A stretch of 64,000 nucleotides of DNA from Staphylococcus shinii (GTDB lineage: Bacteria; Bacillota; Bacilli; Staphylococcales; Staphylococcaceae). The notes under the pieces are model-generated. The model was not told where the DNA came from and did not search any database. It saw only the letters and a program-made list of their open reading frames with translations. Each line of letters starts with the position of its first letter. Positions within the stretch are counted from its first letter, which is position 1. The DNA is taken from positions 248,001 to 312,000 of the forward strand of contig NZ_JAGEVL010000005.1 in assembly GCF_017583065.1 (NCBI RefSeq). The letters run 5' to 3'. A program made the translations under genes and the position numbers. Positions 8,415 through 18,383 of this stretch are shown here, piece after piece.

Positions 8415-10007
8415 ATGAGTATTTATAATAAAAAAACGCTCATCGTAATATTACTCCTTACGATCCTCATATCTTTTGGCTTTTTTATGATAACTAAAAA
8501 GGATAACTATAATAAAGATGAATTATATGAGAATAAAATAGCAGATCATGCCCAAGATCTTTCCGACAAAAATTACGGTGTTGCTTCAAACAATCCAATC
8601 GCAACGAAGGTTGGAGAAAAAATACTGAAAGACGGAGGTAACGCGATAGACGCATCTGTAGGTGTTTCTTACGCACTTGCAATAACAGAGCCTCATTCAT
8701 CAGGATTAGGCGGTGGTGGTGCAATGTTAGCTTATGATGGACAAGAAAACGTTGCGCCCAAGCAATGGCAATACAAAGACATTTCATCTTTTGACTTTGA
8801 ACAAAAAGACGAGATAGGTACACCTGGTTTTGTACGTGGCTTACACGATGCACATAATGAAGGGGGCAAAATGGAAGAGGAAAAAATATTAGACTACGTT
8901 ATACCATTAGCTGAAGATGGTTTTGAAGTAGATTCAGAGCTAGAACGCAGTCTGAAACTTTATGGTTCAGATATTGAAAGAGATTCTCCTTTCTTTGATA
9001 GCGGTCAGACAAAAAGGGAAGGTGACGTCGTAAAACAACCAGCTTTAGCTAAAACAATTAAAGGTATTAGAGACCATGGTCCGGAATACTTTTATGAGAA
9101 AGTTGGTAAAAGTGTTTCTAAACAAGTAGATGAAGAAATTAGTGAAAAAGATTTCACTAGTTATAAAACAGAGAAAAAGGAACCAGTAAGCACGGATTAC
9201 TTAAATAATAAAGTTTATTCTGCATCTAATCCATTAGGTGGCACGCTGATGCTTCAAGGTTTAGAAATTGATGAAGCAACTGGTAATGATACAACACCTG
9301 ATAATCGATTAGATTATATTACAGGCATGTTAAAGTCTAGGGCGTTAATGTATAGAAATAGGGATATTATTAACGGTCAAGATGAAGACTACGATGAATA
9401 CTTATCCCAAGAATATATATTAGGAAAATTGAATGAAGTTAATTTCAATAGTAATTTCAATACAAATAATGTGGACAATACGAGTACTACGCATTTTGTA
9501 GTCATAGATAAAGACGGTAAGTTAACAAGTACTACCAATACTTTAGCCAGTTTCTTTGGTTCCGGTAAATTTATGAAAGAGGGATTCTATATGAATAACT
9601 CATTAGACAACTTTTCATCAGATCCGGCAAGTCCAAACTATGGCGATAAACATAAAGAGCCAAGATCATTTACTGCACCAAGTATTGTTGTAGGCCCAGA
9701 TTATTATATGGGGATAGGAACACCAGGTGGTAACAAGATACCAACTACACTAAACGAAGTATTAGTAGATTATTTAAGAGGCGATGGTACCCTACAAGAA
9801 TCGATAGATAAACCACGTTTTTATAATGATGGTGGAGAAATTTTTTATGAAAATGCTACAAGTCAACAAGATATAGATATATTCAAAAGTTTAGGTTTTG
9901 AGATTGAAGAAAAACGTAATGATCCGAACTTTGGTAGTGTTCAAGCCGCACTTTATAATAAGAATGATAAAACTGTTGAAATTGGTCACGATGTCGGTAA
10001 TAGGTAG
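8415..10007 (+). CDS. capD: capsule gamma-glutamyltransferase CapD
   Basis: A 530-residue member of the gamma-glutamyltranspeptidase family, anchored by a hydrophobic helix at residues 8-26. Such enzymes cleave themselves before a conserved Thr; here the TTHF motif puts the new N-terminus at Thr358, giving a large and a small subunit. GSGKFMKEGFYMNNSL and GTPGGNKIPTT are typical small-subunit segments. CapD cuts poly-gamma-glutamate and, in B. anthracis, attaches it to peptidoglycan. Here it is the last gene of the cap operon, so it probably fixes or releases capsule polymer outside the membrane. Start ATG 8415; the AAGGAG site lies inside capE. Confidence 0.93.
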   Translation: MSIYNKKTLIVILLLTILISFGFFMITKKDNYNKDELYENKIADHAQDLSDKNYGVASNNPIATKVGEKILKDGGNAIDASVGVSYALAITEPHSSGLGGGGAMLAYDGQENVAPKQWQYKDISSFDFEQKDEIGTPGFVRGLHDAHNEGGKMEEEKILDYVIPLAEDGFEVDSELERSLKLYGSDIERDSPFFDSGQTKREGDVVKQPALAKTIKGIRDHGPEYFYEKVGKSVSKQVDEEISEKDFTSYKTEKKEPVSTDYLNNKVYSASNPLGGTLMLQGLEIDEATGNDTTPDNRLDYITGMLKSRALMYRNRDIINGQDEDYDEYLSQEYILGKLNEVNFNSNFNTNNVDNTSTTHFVVIDKDGKLTSTTNTLASFFGSGKFMKEGFYMNNSLDNFSSDPASPNYGDKHKEPRSFTAPSIVVGPDYYMGIGTPGGNKIPTTLNEVLVDYLRGDGTLQESIDKPRFYNDGGEIFYENATSQQDIDIFKSLGFEIEEKRNDPNFGSVQAALYNKNDKTVEIGHDVGNR

Positions 10008-10053
10008 TAATAAAGGGGTATGTAGAAATTCTATATAGAATCAATAACAAAAG

Positions 10054-10095
10054 AAAACGGATAGATATCAGTTAGAGATATCTACCCGTTTTTTT
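10054..10095. terminator. terminator at the end of the cap operon
   Basis: AAACGGATAGATATC pairs with GAGATATCTACCCGTTT (one bulge or mismatch), then T-rich. It is A-rich on the other side and may also stop the convergent aminotransferase transcript. Confidence 0.85.
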
Positions 10096-10118
10096 ACTAA
10101 ATATTTAAGCAATTTGTA

Positions 10119-11456
10119 TTACCAACCTTGCCCCGCTATATCATAGTTATCTAATTTTCCTGTTTCAAAGTCTTGGATTGCAGCTTCTAACACATTTAAT
10201 GCTGTATCTAACTGATCATAAGTTATGACTAAAGGCGGCTGGAAACGAAGTACATTACCAGCAACAGCGATGATAACGACTCCATTGTCATAACAGCAAT
10301 TACAAATCTTTAAAGCTGCTTCAGGGTCGCGTACTTTTTTTATTTTATCTGACACAATATCGATGCCTATAGACAGACCTTTTCCTCTGACATTACCGAC
10401 GGATTTATATTTTTCAGGCCATTGGTTTAGGCGTTTGCGAACGTAATGACCTTTATCAGTACTAGCTTGTAATAAGTTTTGATCTTCAATCATAGAAATT
10501 GTAGCTAACGCGGCTTCACAACTCACTGGATTGGCACCAGTAGTAAATAAATGAGCAGGAGCATCTAGATAGTCCATGATTTCTGAACGCCCAACGATAG
10601 CGGACATTGGTAGACCACCTGCTAGTGACTTACCAAATGTAATAAGGTCAGGTTCAATATTATAATGCGATACGGAACTCCAATATCCAGTTCTACCTAA
10701 ACCTTGTTGTATATCGTCTACAGCTAATAATATACCGTGCGTCTGGCATAAATCTTGTAAAGCCTCAAAGTATCCATCTACGGGTTCAAGAAGACCGCCG
10801 TCTCCTTGGATAGTTTCAATCATAATACAGGCTACTTCGTCGGCCGGCACGTACTTTTCAAACATTTCTTTTAGAGGCGCAAGGTATTCTTCAATTGTAT
10901 TTGGGTTTTGATGCTCAAACATACCTCGATAATTATCTGGAAAAGGAATGTGATAGAAACCCGGTAGCATTGGACCATAATGTTTACGCATATTTAAACT
11001 GATAGCGGACATAGAAAGTGATCCATATGTAGAACCATGATAAGCATTAATAAAACTAATAATATATGGTCTTCCTGTATAAGCACGAGCTAATTTGACG
11101 ATACCATCATTTGCATCTGACCCTGAAAGTCCGAAAAGTACACGTTTTTCATATGAACCTGGCGCAATTTCACATATTTTTTTAGCTAATTTAACTAAAG
11201 GTTCATGATACATGTATGCAGGCGTGTAATGTATGAATTGATCAACTTGTGCTTTGATAGCATCAGTGACCTGTTTAGGCGCATGACCGACATTTTGAGA
11301 ACTTGCACTAGATAGCAGGTCAATATAGGTTTTACCTTCAACGTCTACTAGCGTTGCGCCATAGCCGTGTGAAATAGCTAATGGATAATACTTAATTCTT
11401 CCTGGCTTGGCAAAGTATTTACTATCTTCATTAATAAGTTGTTCTGATTTGTTCAT
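10119..11456 (-). CDS. class III pyridoxal-phosphate aminotransferase
   Basis: A 445-residue fold-type I class III aminotransferase (ornithine / 4-aminobutyrate / diaminobutyrate group). Features seen are the cofactor-pocket segment GLSGSDANDGIVKLAR, the Asp of LLAVDDIQQGLGRTG and the Schiff-base Lys in LITFGKSLAGG. ATG 11456 is chosen because GGAGGCGG lies 6 bases upstream; an in-frame ATG 18 bases earlier would overlap that site. Family knowledge does not fix the substrate. It is convergent with the cap operon, and a link to glutamate supply is possible but unproven. Confidence 0.82.
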   Translation of the reverse strand: MNKSEQLINEDSKYFAKPGRIKYYPLAISHGYGATLVDVEGKTYIDLLSSASSQNVGHAPKQVTDAIKAQVDQFIHYTPAYMYHEPLVKLAKKICEIAPGSYEKRVLFGLSGSDANDGIVKLARAYTGRPYIISFINAYHGSTYGSLSMSAISLNMRKHYGPMLPGFYHIPFPDNYRGMFEHQNPNTIEEYLAPLKEMFEKYVPADEVACIMIETIQGDGGLLEPVDGYFEALQDLCQTHGILLAVDDIQQGLGRTGYWSSVSHYNIEPDLITFGKSLAGGLPMSAIVGRSEIMDYLDAPAHLFTTGANPVSCEAALATISMIEDQNLLQASTDKGHYVRKRLNQWPEKYKSVGNVRGKGLSIGIDIVSDKIKKVRDPEAALKICNCCYDNGVVIIAVAGNVLRFQPPLVITYDQLDTALNVLEAAIQDFETGKLDNYDIAGQGW

Positions 11457-11906
11457 AATTAATCCGCCTCCCATAATATAACGTAATATGTATCGATATG
11501 TATAAAGTCATGATGAACTGTTACGTTAATAATAGCTAATATGTCGAATATACTAAGAAAATTTAGAATTGTAAATATATTCTGAAAGATTAAAGTTGAA
11601 TAACGCCTTTTAAGTGTAAAATAACGCTTATATTAAACATATAACCCAATTTTAATTTGTTTTAACTAGAATTGGAAAACAATATATATTAAACGAGTTA
11701 ATCTTATACAAATTAAAATTAAAAAACAGTTATAAGTAGAAATGAATGATGAAAATTGGTATATTGTGCTTAAGAAATAATATCTATATCTATATCATAA
11801 AAAGGTAAATCTTTAAACTATTTATCAAATTGGGAAAATTTAAATCTATTTAAAGTTAAAATTAAAAAGTAAATTATAAGATTTAAGATATATAGGAGGG
11901 AAATAT
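11457..11906. other. 450-base AT-rich gap before tarI
   Basis: This divergent region must hold promoters for the aminotransferase and tarI. It is extremely AT-rich. The only structure I noticed is a short tandem ATATCT-type repeat near 11780-11800 and an AGGAGGG ribosome site for tarI. No RNA switch or small gene was recognised. Confidence 0.45.
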
Positions 11907-12623
11907 ATGATATATGCTGGTATATTAGCAGGCGGTATTGGTTCTAGAATGGGTAACGTACCACTGCCAAAACAATTTTTAGATCTAGATGGTAAACCTA
12001 TATTAATTCATACAGTTGAAAAATTCTTGCTTACGAATGAATTTGATAAAATATTTATCGCGACGCCACAAAAGTGGATTTCGCATACAAAGGATACATT
12101 GCGTAAACATCAAATTAATGATGATAGAATTGAAGTGGTACAAGGTGGTTCAGATCGTAACGAAACAATTATGAATATTATAAATGAAGCTGAACAAACA
12201 CATCCTATCACTGATAAAGATGTAATCGTTACACATGATGCGGTTAGACCGTTTTTAACGCATCGAATCATTAAAGAAAATATAGAAAGTGTATTAGCAC
12301 ATGGCGCTGTCGATACTGTAATACCTGCAACTGATACAATTATCACGTCGAATGATGGAGAACAAATACAGTCTATCCCAGTCAGAAGTGAAATGTACCA
12401 AGGACAAACACCGCAATCATTTAATGTGAATTTATTGAGAAATAGCTATAACGCATTATCTTTTGAAGATAAAGAAATAATGACAGATGCATGTAAAATT
12501 CTTGTGGTAGCTAATAAAAAAGTGAAATTAGTGATGGGAGAACTATACAACATTAAAATTACGACACCTTATGATCTTAAAGTAGCGAACTCTATCATCA
12601 AAGGTGGGATGTTGAGTGATTAA
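11907..12623 (+). CDS. tarI: ribitol-5-phosphate cytidylyltransferase TarI
   Basis: A 238-residue nucleotidyltransferase of the IspD/TarI family. The CTP-binding signature GGIGSRMG starts at residue 9 and PKQF follows near 21-24; the VTHDAVRPF segment is the second family motif. TarI joins CTP and ribitol-5-phosphate to give CDP-ribitol, the donor for wall teichoic acid. The neighbouring tarJ, which makes its substrate, separates it from the similar IspD of isoprenoid synthesis. Strong ribosome site TAGGAGGG. tarJ overlaps its last 8 bases, so the two are probably made in equal amounts, as expected for the TarI-TarJ complex. Confidence 0.92.
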   Translation: MIYAGILAGGIGSRMGNVPLPKQFLDLDGKPILIHTVEKFLLTNEFDKIFIATPQKWISHTKDTLRKHQINDDRIEVVQGGSDRNETIMNIINEAEQTHPITDKDVIVTHDAVRPFLTHRIIKENIESVLAHGAVDTVIPATDTIITSNDGEQIQSIPVRSEMYQGQTPQSFNVNLLRNSYNALSFEDKEIMTDACKILVVANKKVKLVMGELYNIKITTPYDLKVANSIIKGGMLSD

Positions 12624-13644
12624 CCAAGTTTATCAATTGGTAGCGCCTAGACAATTTGAAGTAACATACAATAATGAAAATATTAAAAGTGATAAAGTTG
12701 TTGTAAGACCATTATATTTATCAATTTGTGCGGCAGACCAAAGATATTATACGGGTAGTAGAAATGAACAGGTACTTAAGAAAAAATTACCGATGTCTCT
12801 AGTTCATGAAGGTGTTGGTGAAGTTGTTTATGATAACAAAGGTATATTTAAGACTGGTACAAGAGTTATTATGGTACCGAATACACCCGTAGAAACAGAT
12901 GCGGTCATAGCAGAAAACTATTTACCTAGTAGTAAATTTAGATCTAGTGGATATGATGGTTTTATGCAAGATTATGTTTTTATGGATCATGATCGTGTCG
13001 TAGAAATCGACGAAAGTATAGAAGATTTAAGTACAATTGCATACTCTGAATTGGTAAGCGTGAGTTGGCATGCAATTCAAAGGTTTGAGCGTAAGTCAAA
13101 TGCAAATAAAAATAGCTTTGGTATTTGGGGCGATGGCAATTTAGGGTATATTACTGCAATTTTATTAAATAAACTCTACCCTAATGCGGCAATTTATATC
13201 TTTGGAAAAACAGATTACAAATTAAGTCACTTTTCTTTCGCAGATGAAATATACCATATACATGAAGTGCCTGAAGGTGTTGCTTTTGATCATGCTTTTG
13301 AATGTGTAGGTGGGAAAGGCAGCCAATCAGCAGTAAACCAAATCATCGATTTGATTTCACCTGAAGGTACAGTTAGCTTACTGGGTGTAAGTGAATATCC
13401 TGTTGAAGTTAACACAAGATTAGTATTAGAAAAAGGTTTAACAATGTTTGGAAGTAGTAGAAGTGGCGCGCAAGATTTTAAGGATATTGCGAAATTCTAT
13501 AAAGATCATCCAGATGTTGTGGAAAAACTAGCACTATTAAAAGGTAATGAATTTGATGTTAAGACTATTAATGACGCAGTCAATGCATTTGAAAAAGATT
13601 TATCTACTTCGTGGGGTAAGACTGTTATTAAATGGACGATGTAA
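12616..13644 (+). CDS. tarJ: ribulose-5-phosphate reductase TarJ
   Basis: A 342-residue zinc-type medium-chain dehydrogenase. It reduces ribulose-5-phosphate to ribitol-5-phosphate with NADPH for TarI. Seen: an N-terminal zinc-binding region ([22 protein letters not shown]) and a Rossmann segment ([17 protein letters not shown]). The start is GTG at 12616, inside the end of tarI, with AAGGTGGGAT upstream. Length and context match staphylococcal TarJ. It lies in the tarIJ overlap and is followed by tarL after 74 bases. Confidence 0.92.
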   Translation: MINQVYQLVAPRQFEVTYNNENIKSDKVVVRPLYLSICAADQRYYTGSRNEQVLKKKLPMSLVHEGVGEVVYDNKGIFKTGTRVIMVPNTPVETDAVIAENYLPSSKFRSSGYDGFMQDYVFMDHDRVVEIDESIEDLSTIAYSELVSVSWHAIQRFERKSNANKNSFGIWGDGNLGYITAILLNKLYPNAAIYIFGKTDYKLSHFSFADEIYHIHEVPEGVAFDHAFECVGGKGSQSAVNQIIDLISPEGTVSLLGVSEYPVEVNTRLVLEKGLTMFGSSRSGAQDFKDIAKFYKDHPDVVEKLALLKGNEFDVKTINDAVNAFEKDLSTSWGKTVIKWTM

Positions 13645-13718
13645 ACTTTTAAAAATAAGCAATCAGTAATAATATTTTAAAATGATATTATGAACAGGAT
13701 AAAGAGAGGGTTTTTAAA

Positions 13719-15407
13719 TTGAGTAAATCTAAAATAATAATTGATAATATTTATTGGGAACGTATTCAATTATTTATTTCAGGTCATGTTGAGGATATCG
13801 AATTGAACAAGAAGCGTTTTGTTCTTCGTAATTTAACTGAGACCAAAGAATTGAAAGCAAACGATGTGAAAATTAATGGCAATCAATTCGTAGCACGCTT
13901 TAATGTGGCTATATTGGATGATGGAAATTATCTACCTTCAGGTGAATATTTAATTGTTTATAAAGACGACTTTGATTATATAGCAAATATCAACCCATCG
14001 TTGCTAAATCCAAGTCAGTATACGTTAGAGGAAGAAGAGCTAGAACAATACCATGAGGAAGCTACTCAAAATGGTAAAAATAATTTGCTATTAGAACATT
14101 TTATGTACACATTTAAAAAAGGTGGAAGCTCTAATAAAACAGAGTATATTGTAAGGCCGATGATATCCAGTGAAGTTAATGAGTTCGTACTAGATATCTT
14201 GTTTAAAGCTCCAACACCTAAGTTAAATCCTCTTAAACAAAAGATTGCAGATTTGAAATTAAAGTATAATCGTTATTCGTATAATGTGCGTAATTTTGTC
14301 TTTCAATTGATATTTAACACGACAAAATTTTTCCATTTGAAAAAGGGGAATACCGTCCTGTTCACATCAGATTCAAGAGCTGAAATGTCAGGGAACTTTG
14401 AATATGTTTACAACGAGATGTTACGCCAAAATTTAGACGAAAAATATAAAATTCATGCATTGTTTAAATCTAATATTTCGGCACGTCGTAATTTTATCGA
14501 TAAATTTAAATTTCCATATTTATTAGGCAAAGCAGATTATATATTTGTTGATGATTTTCATCCATTGCTCTATACAGTGAAGTTCAGAAAAAGTCAGGAA
14601 ATTATTCAAGTATGGCATGCGGTTGGCGCTTTTAAAACAGTTGGTTATAGCCGAGCTGGAAAAAAAGGTGGTCCATTCTTTAATTCTGTAAACCATAGAA
14701 ATTATACTAAGGCCTTTGTTTCTTCAGAAACAGATATTCCATTTTATGGTGAAGCCTTTGGTATTAAAGAACAAAATATAATTCCGACTGGTGTCCCTAG
14801 AACAGATATCTTATTTGACGAGGGATATGAACAACAAGTTACAGCCGAAATGGAGGCGGCACTACAAATCATTAAAGATAAGAAAGTGATATTATTTGCA
14901 CCTACATTTAGAGGTAATGGACATCATACGGCACATTATCCATTCTTTAAAATTGATTTTGCTAGATTCGCACGATATTGTCGTGAAAATAATGCAGTAG
15001 TTTTATTTAAAATGCATCCATTTGTGAAGAATAGACTAAATATTCCTAGAGAATATGAGCAATACTTTGTGGATGTTTCTGATTTTAGAGAAGTTAATGA
15101 TATTTTATTTGTTACAGATATTTTAATTAGTGATTATTCATCACTTGTTTATGAATTTGCGGTGTTTAAACGCCCGATGATTTTTTACGCATTTGACCTT
15201 GAGGATTATATTACATCACGTGATTTTTATGAGCCATATGAAACGTTTGTGCCAGGGAAAATTGTAGAGTCATTTAATGATTTAATCACAGCATTAGATA
15301 ACGAAGATTTTGAAGTAGACAAAGTGGAACCATTCTTAAATAAACATTTTAAATATCAAGATGGTCGTTCGGCTGAACGTTTAGTAAGAAACGTATTTGG
15401 AAGCTAA
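13719..15407 (+). CDS. tarL: teichoic acid ribitol-phosphate polymerase TarL
   Basis: A 562-residue CDP-glycerol/ribitol phosphotransferase, the same length as I recall for S. aureus TarL. The N-terminal 190 residues form an accessory domain. The C-terminal domain carries the GT-B-like catalytic motifs IIQVWHAVGAFKTVGYS, FAPTFRGNGHH and ILISDYSSLVYEFA. It polymerises ribitol phosphate from CDP-ribitol on the inner membrane face. The start is TTG 13719 after GAGAGGG. Pure sequence cannot exclude a glycerol-phosphate enzyme; the tarIJ partners favour ribitol. Confidence 0.9.
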   Translation: MSKSKIIIDNIYWERIQLFISGHVEDIELNKKRFVLRNLTETKELKANDVKINGNQFVARFNVAILDDGNYLPSGEYLIVYKDDFDYIANINPSLLNPSQYTLEEEELEQYHEEATQNGKNNLLLEHFMYTFKKGGSSNKTEYIVRPMISSEVNEFVLDILFKAPTPKLNPLKQKIADLKLKYNRYSYNVRNFVFQLIFNTTKFFHLKKGNTVLFTSDSRAEMSGNFEYVYNEMLRQNLDEKYKIHALFKSNISARRNFIDKFKFPYLLGKADYIFVDDFHPLLYTVKFRKSQEIIQVWHAVGAFKTVGYSRAGKKGGPFFNSVNHRNYTKAFVSSETDIPFYGEAFGIKEQNIIPTGVPRTDILFDEGYEQQVTAEMEAALQIIKDKKVILFAPTFRGNGHHTAHYPFFKIDFARFARYCRENNAVVLFKMHPFVKNRLNIPREYEQYFVDVSDFREVNDILFVTDILISDYSSLVYEFAVFKRPMIFYAFDLEDYITSRDFYEPYETFVPGKIVESFNDLITALDNEDFEVDKVEPFLNKHFKYQDGRSAERLVRNVFGS

Positions 15408-15430
15408 GAAAAACTGAAAACAAAAATTAT

Positions 15431-15536
15431 GATGAGCTGAAACAATAACTAACAAACTAAAGGTAAGATAACGAATCTATTCATAGATTAGGTATCATTG
15501 AGCTAACTATGTTATTAGTATTTCAGCTCATTTTTA
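15431..15536 (+). terminator. large structured element between tarL and tarS (terminator or attenuator)
   Basis: ATGAGCTGAAA at 15432-15442 pairs with TTTCAGCTCAT near 15520-15531, extended by CAATAAC against GTTATT, and is followed by TTTTTATAA. The roughly 70-base loop holds its own hairpin AATCTATTCATAGATT. The tarS ribosome site AAGGTGG begins right after the T-run. It can act as a terminator with partial read-through or as a switchable attenuator. Confidence 0.7.
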
Positions 15537-15552
15537 TAAGGTGGATATATTA

Positions 15553-17277
15553 ATGAAATTTTCAATCATAGTACCAAGTTACAATTCTGAAAAGTATATA
15601 GGAGAACTATTGAACAGTTTACAGGAGCAAAAATATGATCAGAAAGATTTTGAAGTTCTATTGATCGATGATTGTTCTACAGATAATACTTTGGATGTAG
15701 TAGCGTCTTATAAAAATAAATTAAATTTAACTATAAAGCAACTTGAAGCTAATTCGGGTGGTCCTGGAAAACCGAGAAATACAGCTCTAAATATGGCTCA
15801 AGGAGAGTATGTATTCTTTGTAGATTCAGACGATTATATTCATCCAGATACATTGAAAGATGTATCAGAATTTGTTGAAGAGAATCAAGCTGATGTGGTT
15901 CTAGTTAAAATGGAAGGTGTAAATGGTCGTGGTGTTCCTAAATCTATGTTTAAAGAAACCAACGATGATGTTACCTTAGCTAATTCACGCATTATTTATA
16001 CATTAAGTCCCACTAAATTTTATCGTACATCATTACTACTTGATAATCACATTGAGTTCCCAGAAGATTTACGTAGTGCAGAGGATCAACTGTTTACAAT
16101 GAAAGCATACGTTAACGCAAAGAAAATCGCCATATTGGCAGATAAACCATACTACTATGCGACTAAGCGAGAAGGGGAACATATGAGCTCGGCATATGTG
16201 TCGCCTAAAGATTTTTATAAAGTTATGGGATTAATTACAGAAGAAATTCTGAATAGCCCTTTAGACAACAGACATGAAATATTAGGTTATTTTTTAGATC
16301 GCCATTTTTCATTTTCAAGAACAAATAATTTTTCACTTAAAATAGCAGATGATAAAAAGGAAGCTTGGATGGATGCGCTAGGCGACTTTATACAAAAAGT
16401 ACCTACCGAAGTAGATAATATCGTGAGAGATTCATTGAAACCATTGTTATATTACGCACGCAAAAAAGATATGAAACATTATCAAATTGTTGAAGAAAGC
16501 TTTAATAATGGCCAATTTTATAATTTTAGTGCGCAACAAGGTGTATTGCAAATTCAATTTGACTATGAAGAACCATACTTTATATTCAATAAATTGATGA
16601 AACCAGATATCAGAATGACGCAGTTTAACTTTAATGAACAAGGCTTTGAATTGGAATTAGAATTTTTAAGTTCAATCATCAATCCTAACCATGTAGCTTC
16701 TATGATACAACTAAAGTTAGTATCACGTAATAAAAAAGAATTGATTTATATACCTTTAGCTATTAATGATCAAACACGTTTTAAATTTAATGCTTCTATG
16801 AAGGATATTATGCCATACTTAACTAAAGAAAAAGTTTGGGATACGTTTTTAGAAATGCGCGTAGATAATATGAGTGTTGAAAAACGTATTGGTAGTAAAC
16901 GCTTAGCGTATCCGTATGGAAAAGAGACGAGCACGATCGCTTCACTAAATGATAAGTATTATCGTTTTACACCGTACTTCACAAAAGATTTTGATAACTT
17001 ATCATTTTATGTAACACAAAATAAATTAAGCGATATGATTGAAGTTACGATAAAAGATAGTAAAACGATCCAACTGCGTTGTTTAGAATTTAACTATATC
17101 TTGTCGGAAGGGCTAACAACTTTATTATTATCAGATACATTTACGTATGGCTATCTGACCTCTCTTCAGTCTAAAGAGAGAATGACTTATAATATAATAT
17201 TTAATGATAAGATTAAAGTTAAAAATCTTAAAAAGAATTTCAGTTTGGAATCGCCATATTTTAATTTGAGATATTAA
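15553..17277 (+). CDS. tarS: wall teichoic acid beta-GlcNAc transferase TarS
   Basis: A 574-residue family 2 glycosyltransferase that adds beta-linked N-acetylglucosamine to poly(ribitol phosphate). The GT-A domain starts MKFSIIVPSYNS; the metal-binding DSD is Asp91-Asp93, and the SAEDQ motif places Asp178 where the S. aureus enzyme has its catalytic base (from memory). A linker and immunoglobulin-like trimerisation region fills the C-terminal half. The sequence runs parallel to S. aureus TarS over most of its length. ATG 15553 is chosen because AAGGTGG lies 9 bases upstream; an in-frame GTG at 15541 would lie inside that site. It follows the structured element after tarL. Confidence 0.92.
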   Translation: MKFSIIVPSYNSEKYIGELLNSLQEQKYDQKDFEVLLIDDCSTDNTLDVVASYKNKLNLTIKQLEANSGGPGKPRNTALNMAQGEYVFFVDSDDYIHPDTLKDVSEFVEENQADVVLVKMEGVNGRGVPKSMFKETNDDVTLANSRIIYTLSPTKFYRTSLLLDNHIEFPEDLRSAEDQLFTMKAYVNAKKIAILADKPYYYATKREGEHMSSAYVSPKDFYKVMGLITEEILNSPLDNRHEILGYFLDRHFSFSRTNNFSLKIADDKKEAWMDALGDFIQKVPTEVDNIVRDSLKPLLYYARKKDMKHYQIVEESFNNGQFYNFSAQQGVLQIQFDYEEPYFIFNKLMKPDIRMTQFNFNEQGFELELEFLSSIINPNHVASMIQLKLVSRNKKELIYIPLAINDQTRFKFNASMKDIMPYLTKEKVWDTFLEMRVDNMSVEKRIGSKRLAYPYGKETSTIASLNDKYYRFTPYFTKDFDNLSFYVTQNKLSDMIEVTIKDSKTIQLRCLEFNYILSEGLTTLLLSDTFTYGYLTSLQSKERMTYNIIFNDKIKVKNLKKNFSLESPYFNLRY

Positions 17278-17797
17278 GCAGTATATAATAAGTAAGATAT
17301 GATACAAAAATGAATGCTTAGATACTAAGTGTTTAGATTATAGTAAATCACCTTTGGGGTGGGAATACAAAATCAATTTTCAAGTTTGATTTGTGTCCTG
17401 CCCCTTAATGTTAACAAGTTCTTTGTCAAAGAGCCTTTTAATATAGATAAGTGATGACTTGGAAACGAAAGTTATATTAACTCCTACCTACATGTACGAT
17501 GTAGCATAGATAATTCAATACCATACTATTTACTTTATAAGCTATTAGAGTGTTATAAACCGATGTCATTGATAATAGTTTTCAATTATAGTATCTTTGA
17601 AATAAATGTATTTTTAATTGGAATATAAAACATAGGGTGAGTTGCATAATTAACATCTTATACTCATATTTGGGCATGAGAAATGAGCTAGCTCTTGTAT
17701 TCTTTGTCTAGTTACGGTATGGAATCGTGAGAAGCGTTATTTAAAAACAAGTTTTTGTGTCATTCCAATTTAGTTTTATGTGAAGAGGGAGTTACTG
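17278..17797. other. 520-base gap between tarS and the ECF transporter operon
   Basis: It holds a GTGGGA-type hairpin (17356-17404) and, near 17670-17700, the small stem CTCAT-ATTTGGGC-ATGAG. A leader of more than 350 bases before the transporter invites a search for a riboswitch, since many ECF transporters for vitamins have one. I do not recognise the conserved cores of TPP, FMN, cobalamin, preQ1 or SAM switches here. Confidence 0.4.
17356..17404. terminator. terminator-like hairpin after tarS
   Basis: GGGGTGGGAATACAAAATCAA pairs with TTTGATTTGTGTCCTGCCCC with minor mismatches. It lacks a strong T-run. It belongs to the same repeated hairpin family as those at 24766, 36579, 60535 and 61732. 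Confidence 0.55.
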
Positions 17798-18382
17798 ATG
17801 AAAAAAAGCAAAATAGATGTGAAAGATTTAATAAATATAGGTCTCTTCACGGCAATATACTTTATATTTATAGCACCACCAGGTATTTTAGGCATTATAC
17901 CAATATTTATGTTATTACTTCCTGCTATGATTGGCTTGGTTGGCGGCATACCGATTATGTTGCTTATTACGAAAACACAAAAATTTGGTCCACTATCCCT
18001 TTGTGGTATTATAGTAAGCTTAATATTAGCAATTATGGGTCATCCATGGATGGCGTTGATTTTAAGTGTACCAATTATTATATTAGCAGATGTTATTATG
18101 GCGTTGGGCCATTATAAAGATTGGAAATTAAATAGCATAGGTTATATTATTTTCTCGTTTTGGCCAATAGGCAATCTATTACCATTTTATTTTATGAGAC
18201 AATCGTATCTAACCTTTATACAGGAGAAATATGGTTCAGGTTATGAATCTACGGTAGCTGCATTATTTTCAATAGAGATGATTCCAATCATAATCGTTAC
18301 AACAATTATTGGAGCGTTGATAGGGGCTTACATCGCTAAAGCCATATTGAAGAAACATTTTAAACGTGCAGGTATGATTTAA
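17798..18382 (+). CDS. ECF transporter substrate-binding (S) component, MptD-like
   Basis: A 194-residue membrane protein with about six hydrophobic helices (for example IGLFTAIYFIFIAPPGILG and GLVGGIPIMLLIT). It resembles the MptD family of S components in energy-coupling factor transporters, whose ligand is not established. ATG 17798 is preferred over GTG 17780 because GAGGGAG lies between them, 7 bases before the ATG. The T component starts one base after its stop and the ATPase follows, so a dedicated S-T-A operon is likely. No vitamin-binding motif lets me name a substrate. Confidence 0.78.
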   Translation: MKKSKIDVKDLINIGLFTAIYFIFIAPPGILGIIPIFMLLLPAMIGLVGGIPIMLLITKTQKFGPLSLCGIIVSLILAIMGHPWMALILSVPIIILADVIMALGHYKDWKLNSIGYIIFSFWPIGNLLPFYFMRQSYLTFIQEKYGSGYESTVAALFSIEMIPIIIVTTIIGALIGAYIAKAILKKHFKRAGMI

Positions 18383-18383
18383 T

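Noticed and set aside
17405-17797. Vitamin riboswitch in the ECF leader
   Set aside because: The long leader invited this, but I found none of the conserved cores of TPP, FMN, cobalamin, preQ1 or SAM switches; only a computed covariance search would settle it.
17755-18117. 120-codon open frame over the ECF S-component gene
   Set aside because: It lies in another frame over the clear membrane protein; its translation is rich in Tyr, Cys and Arg with no domain.
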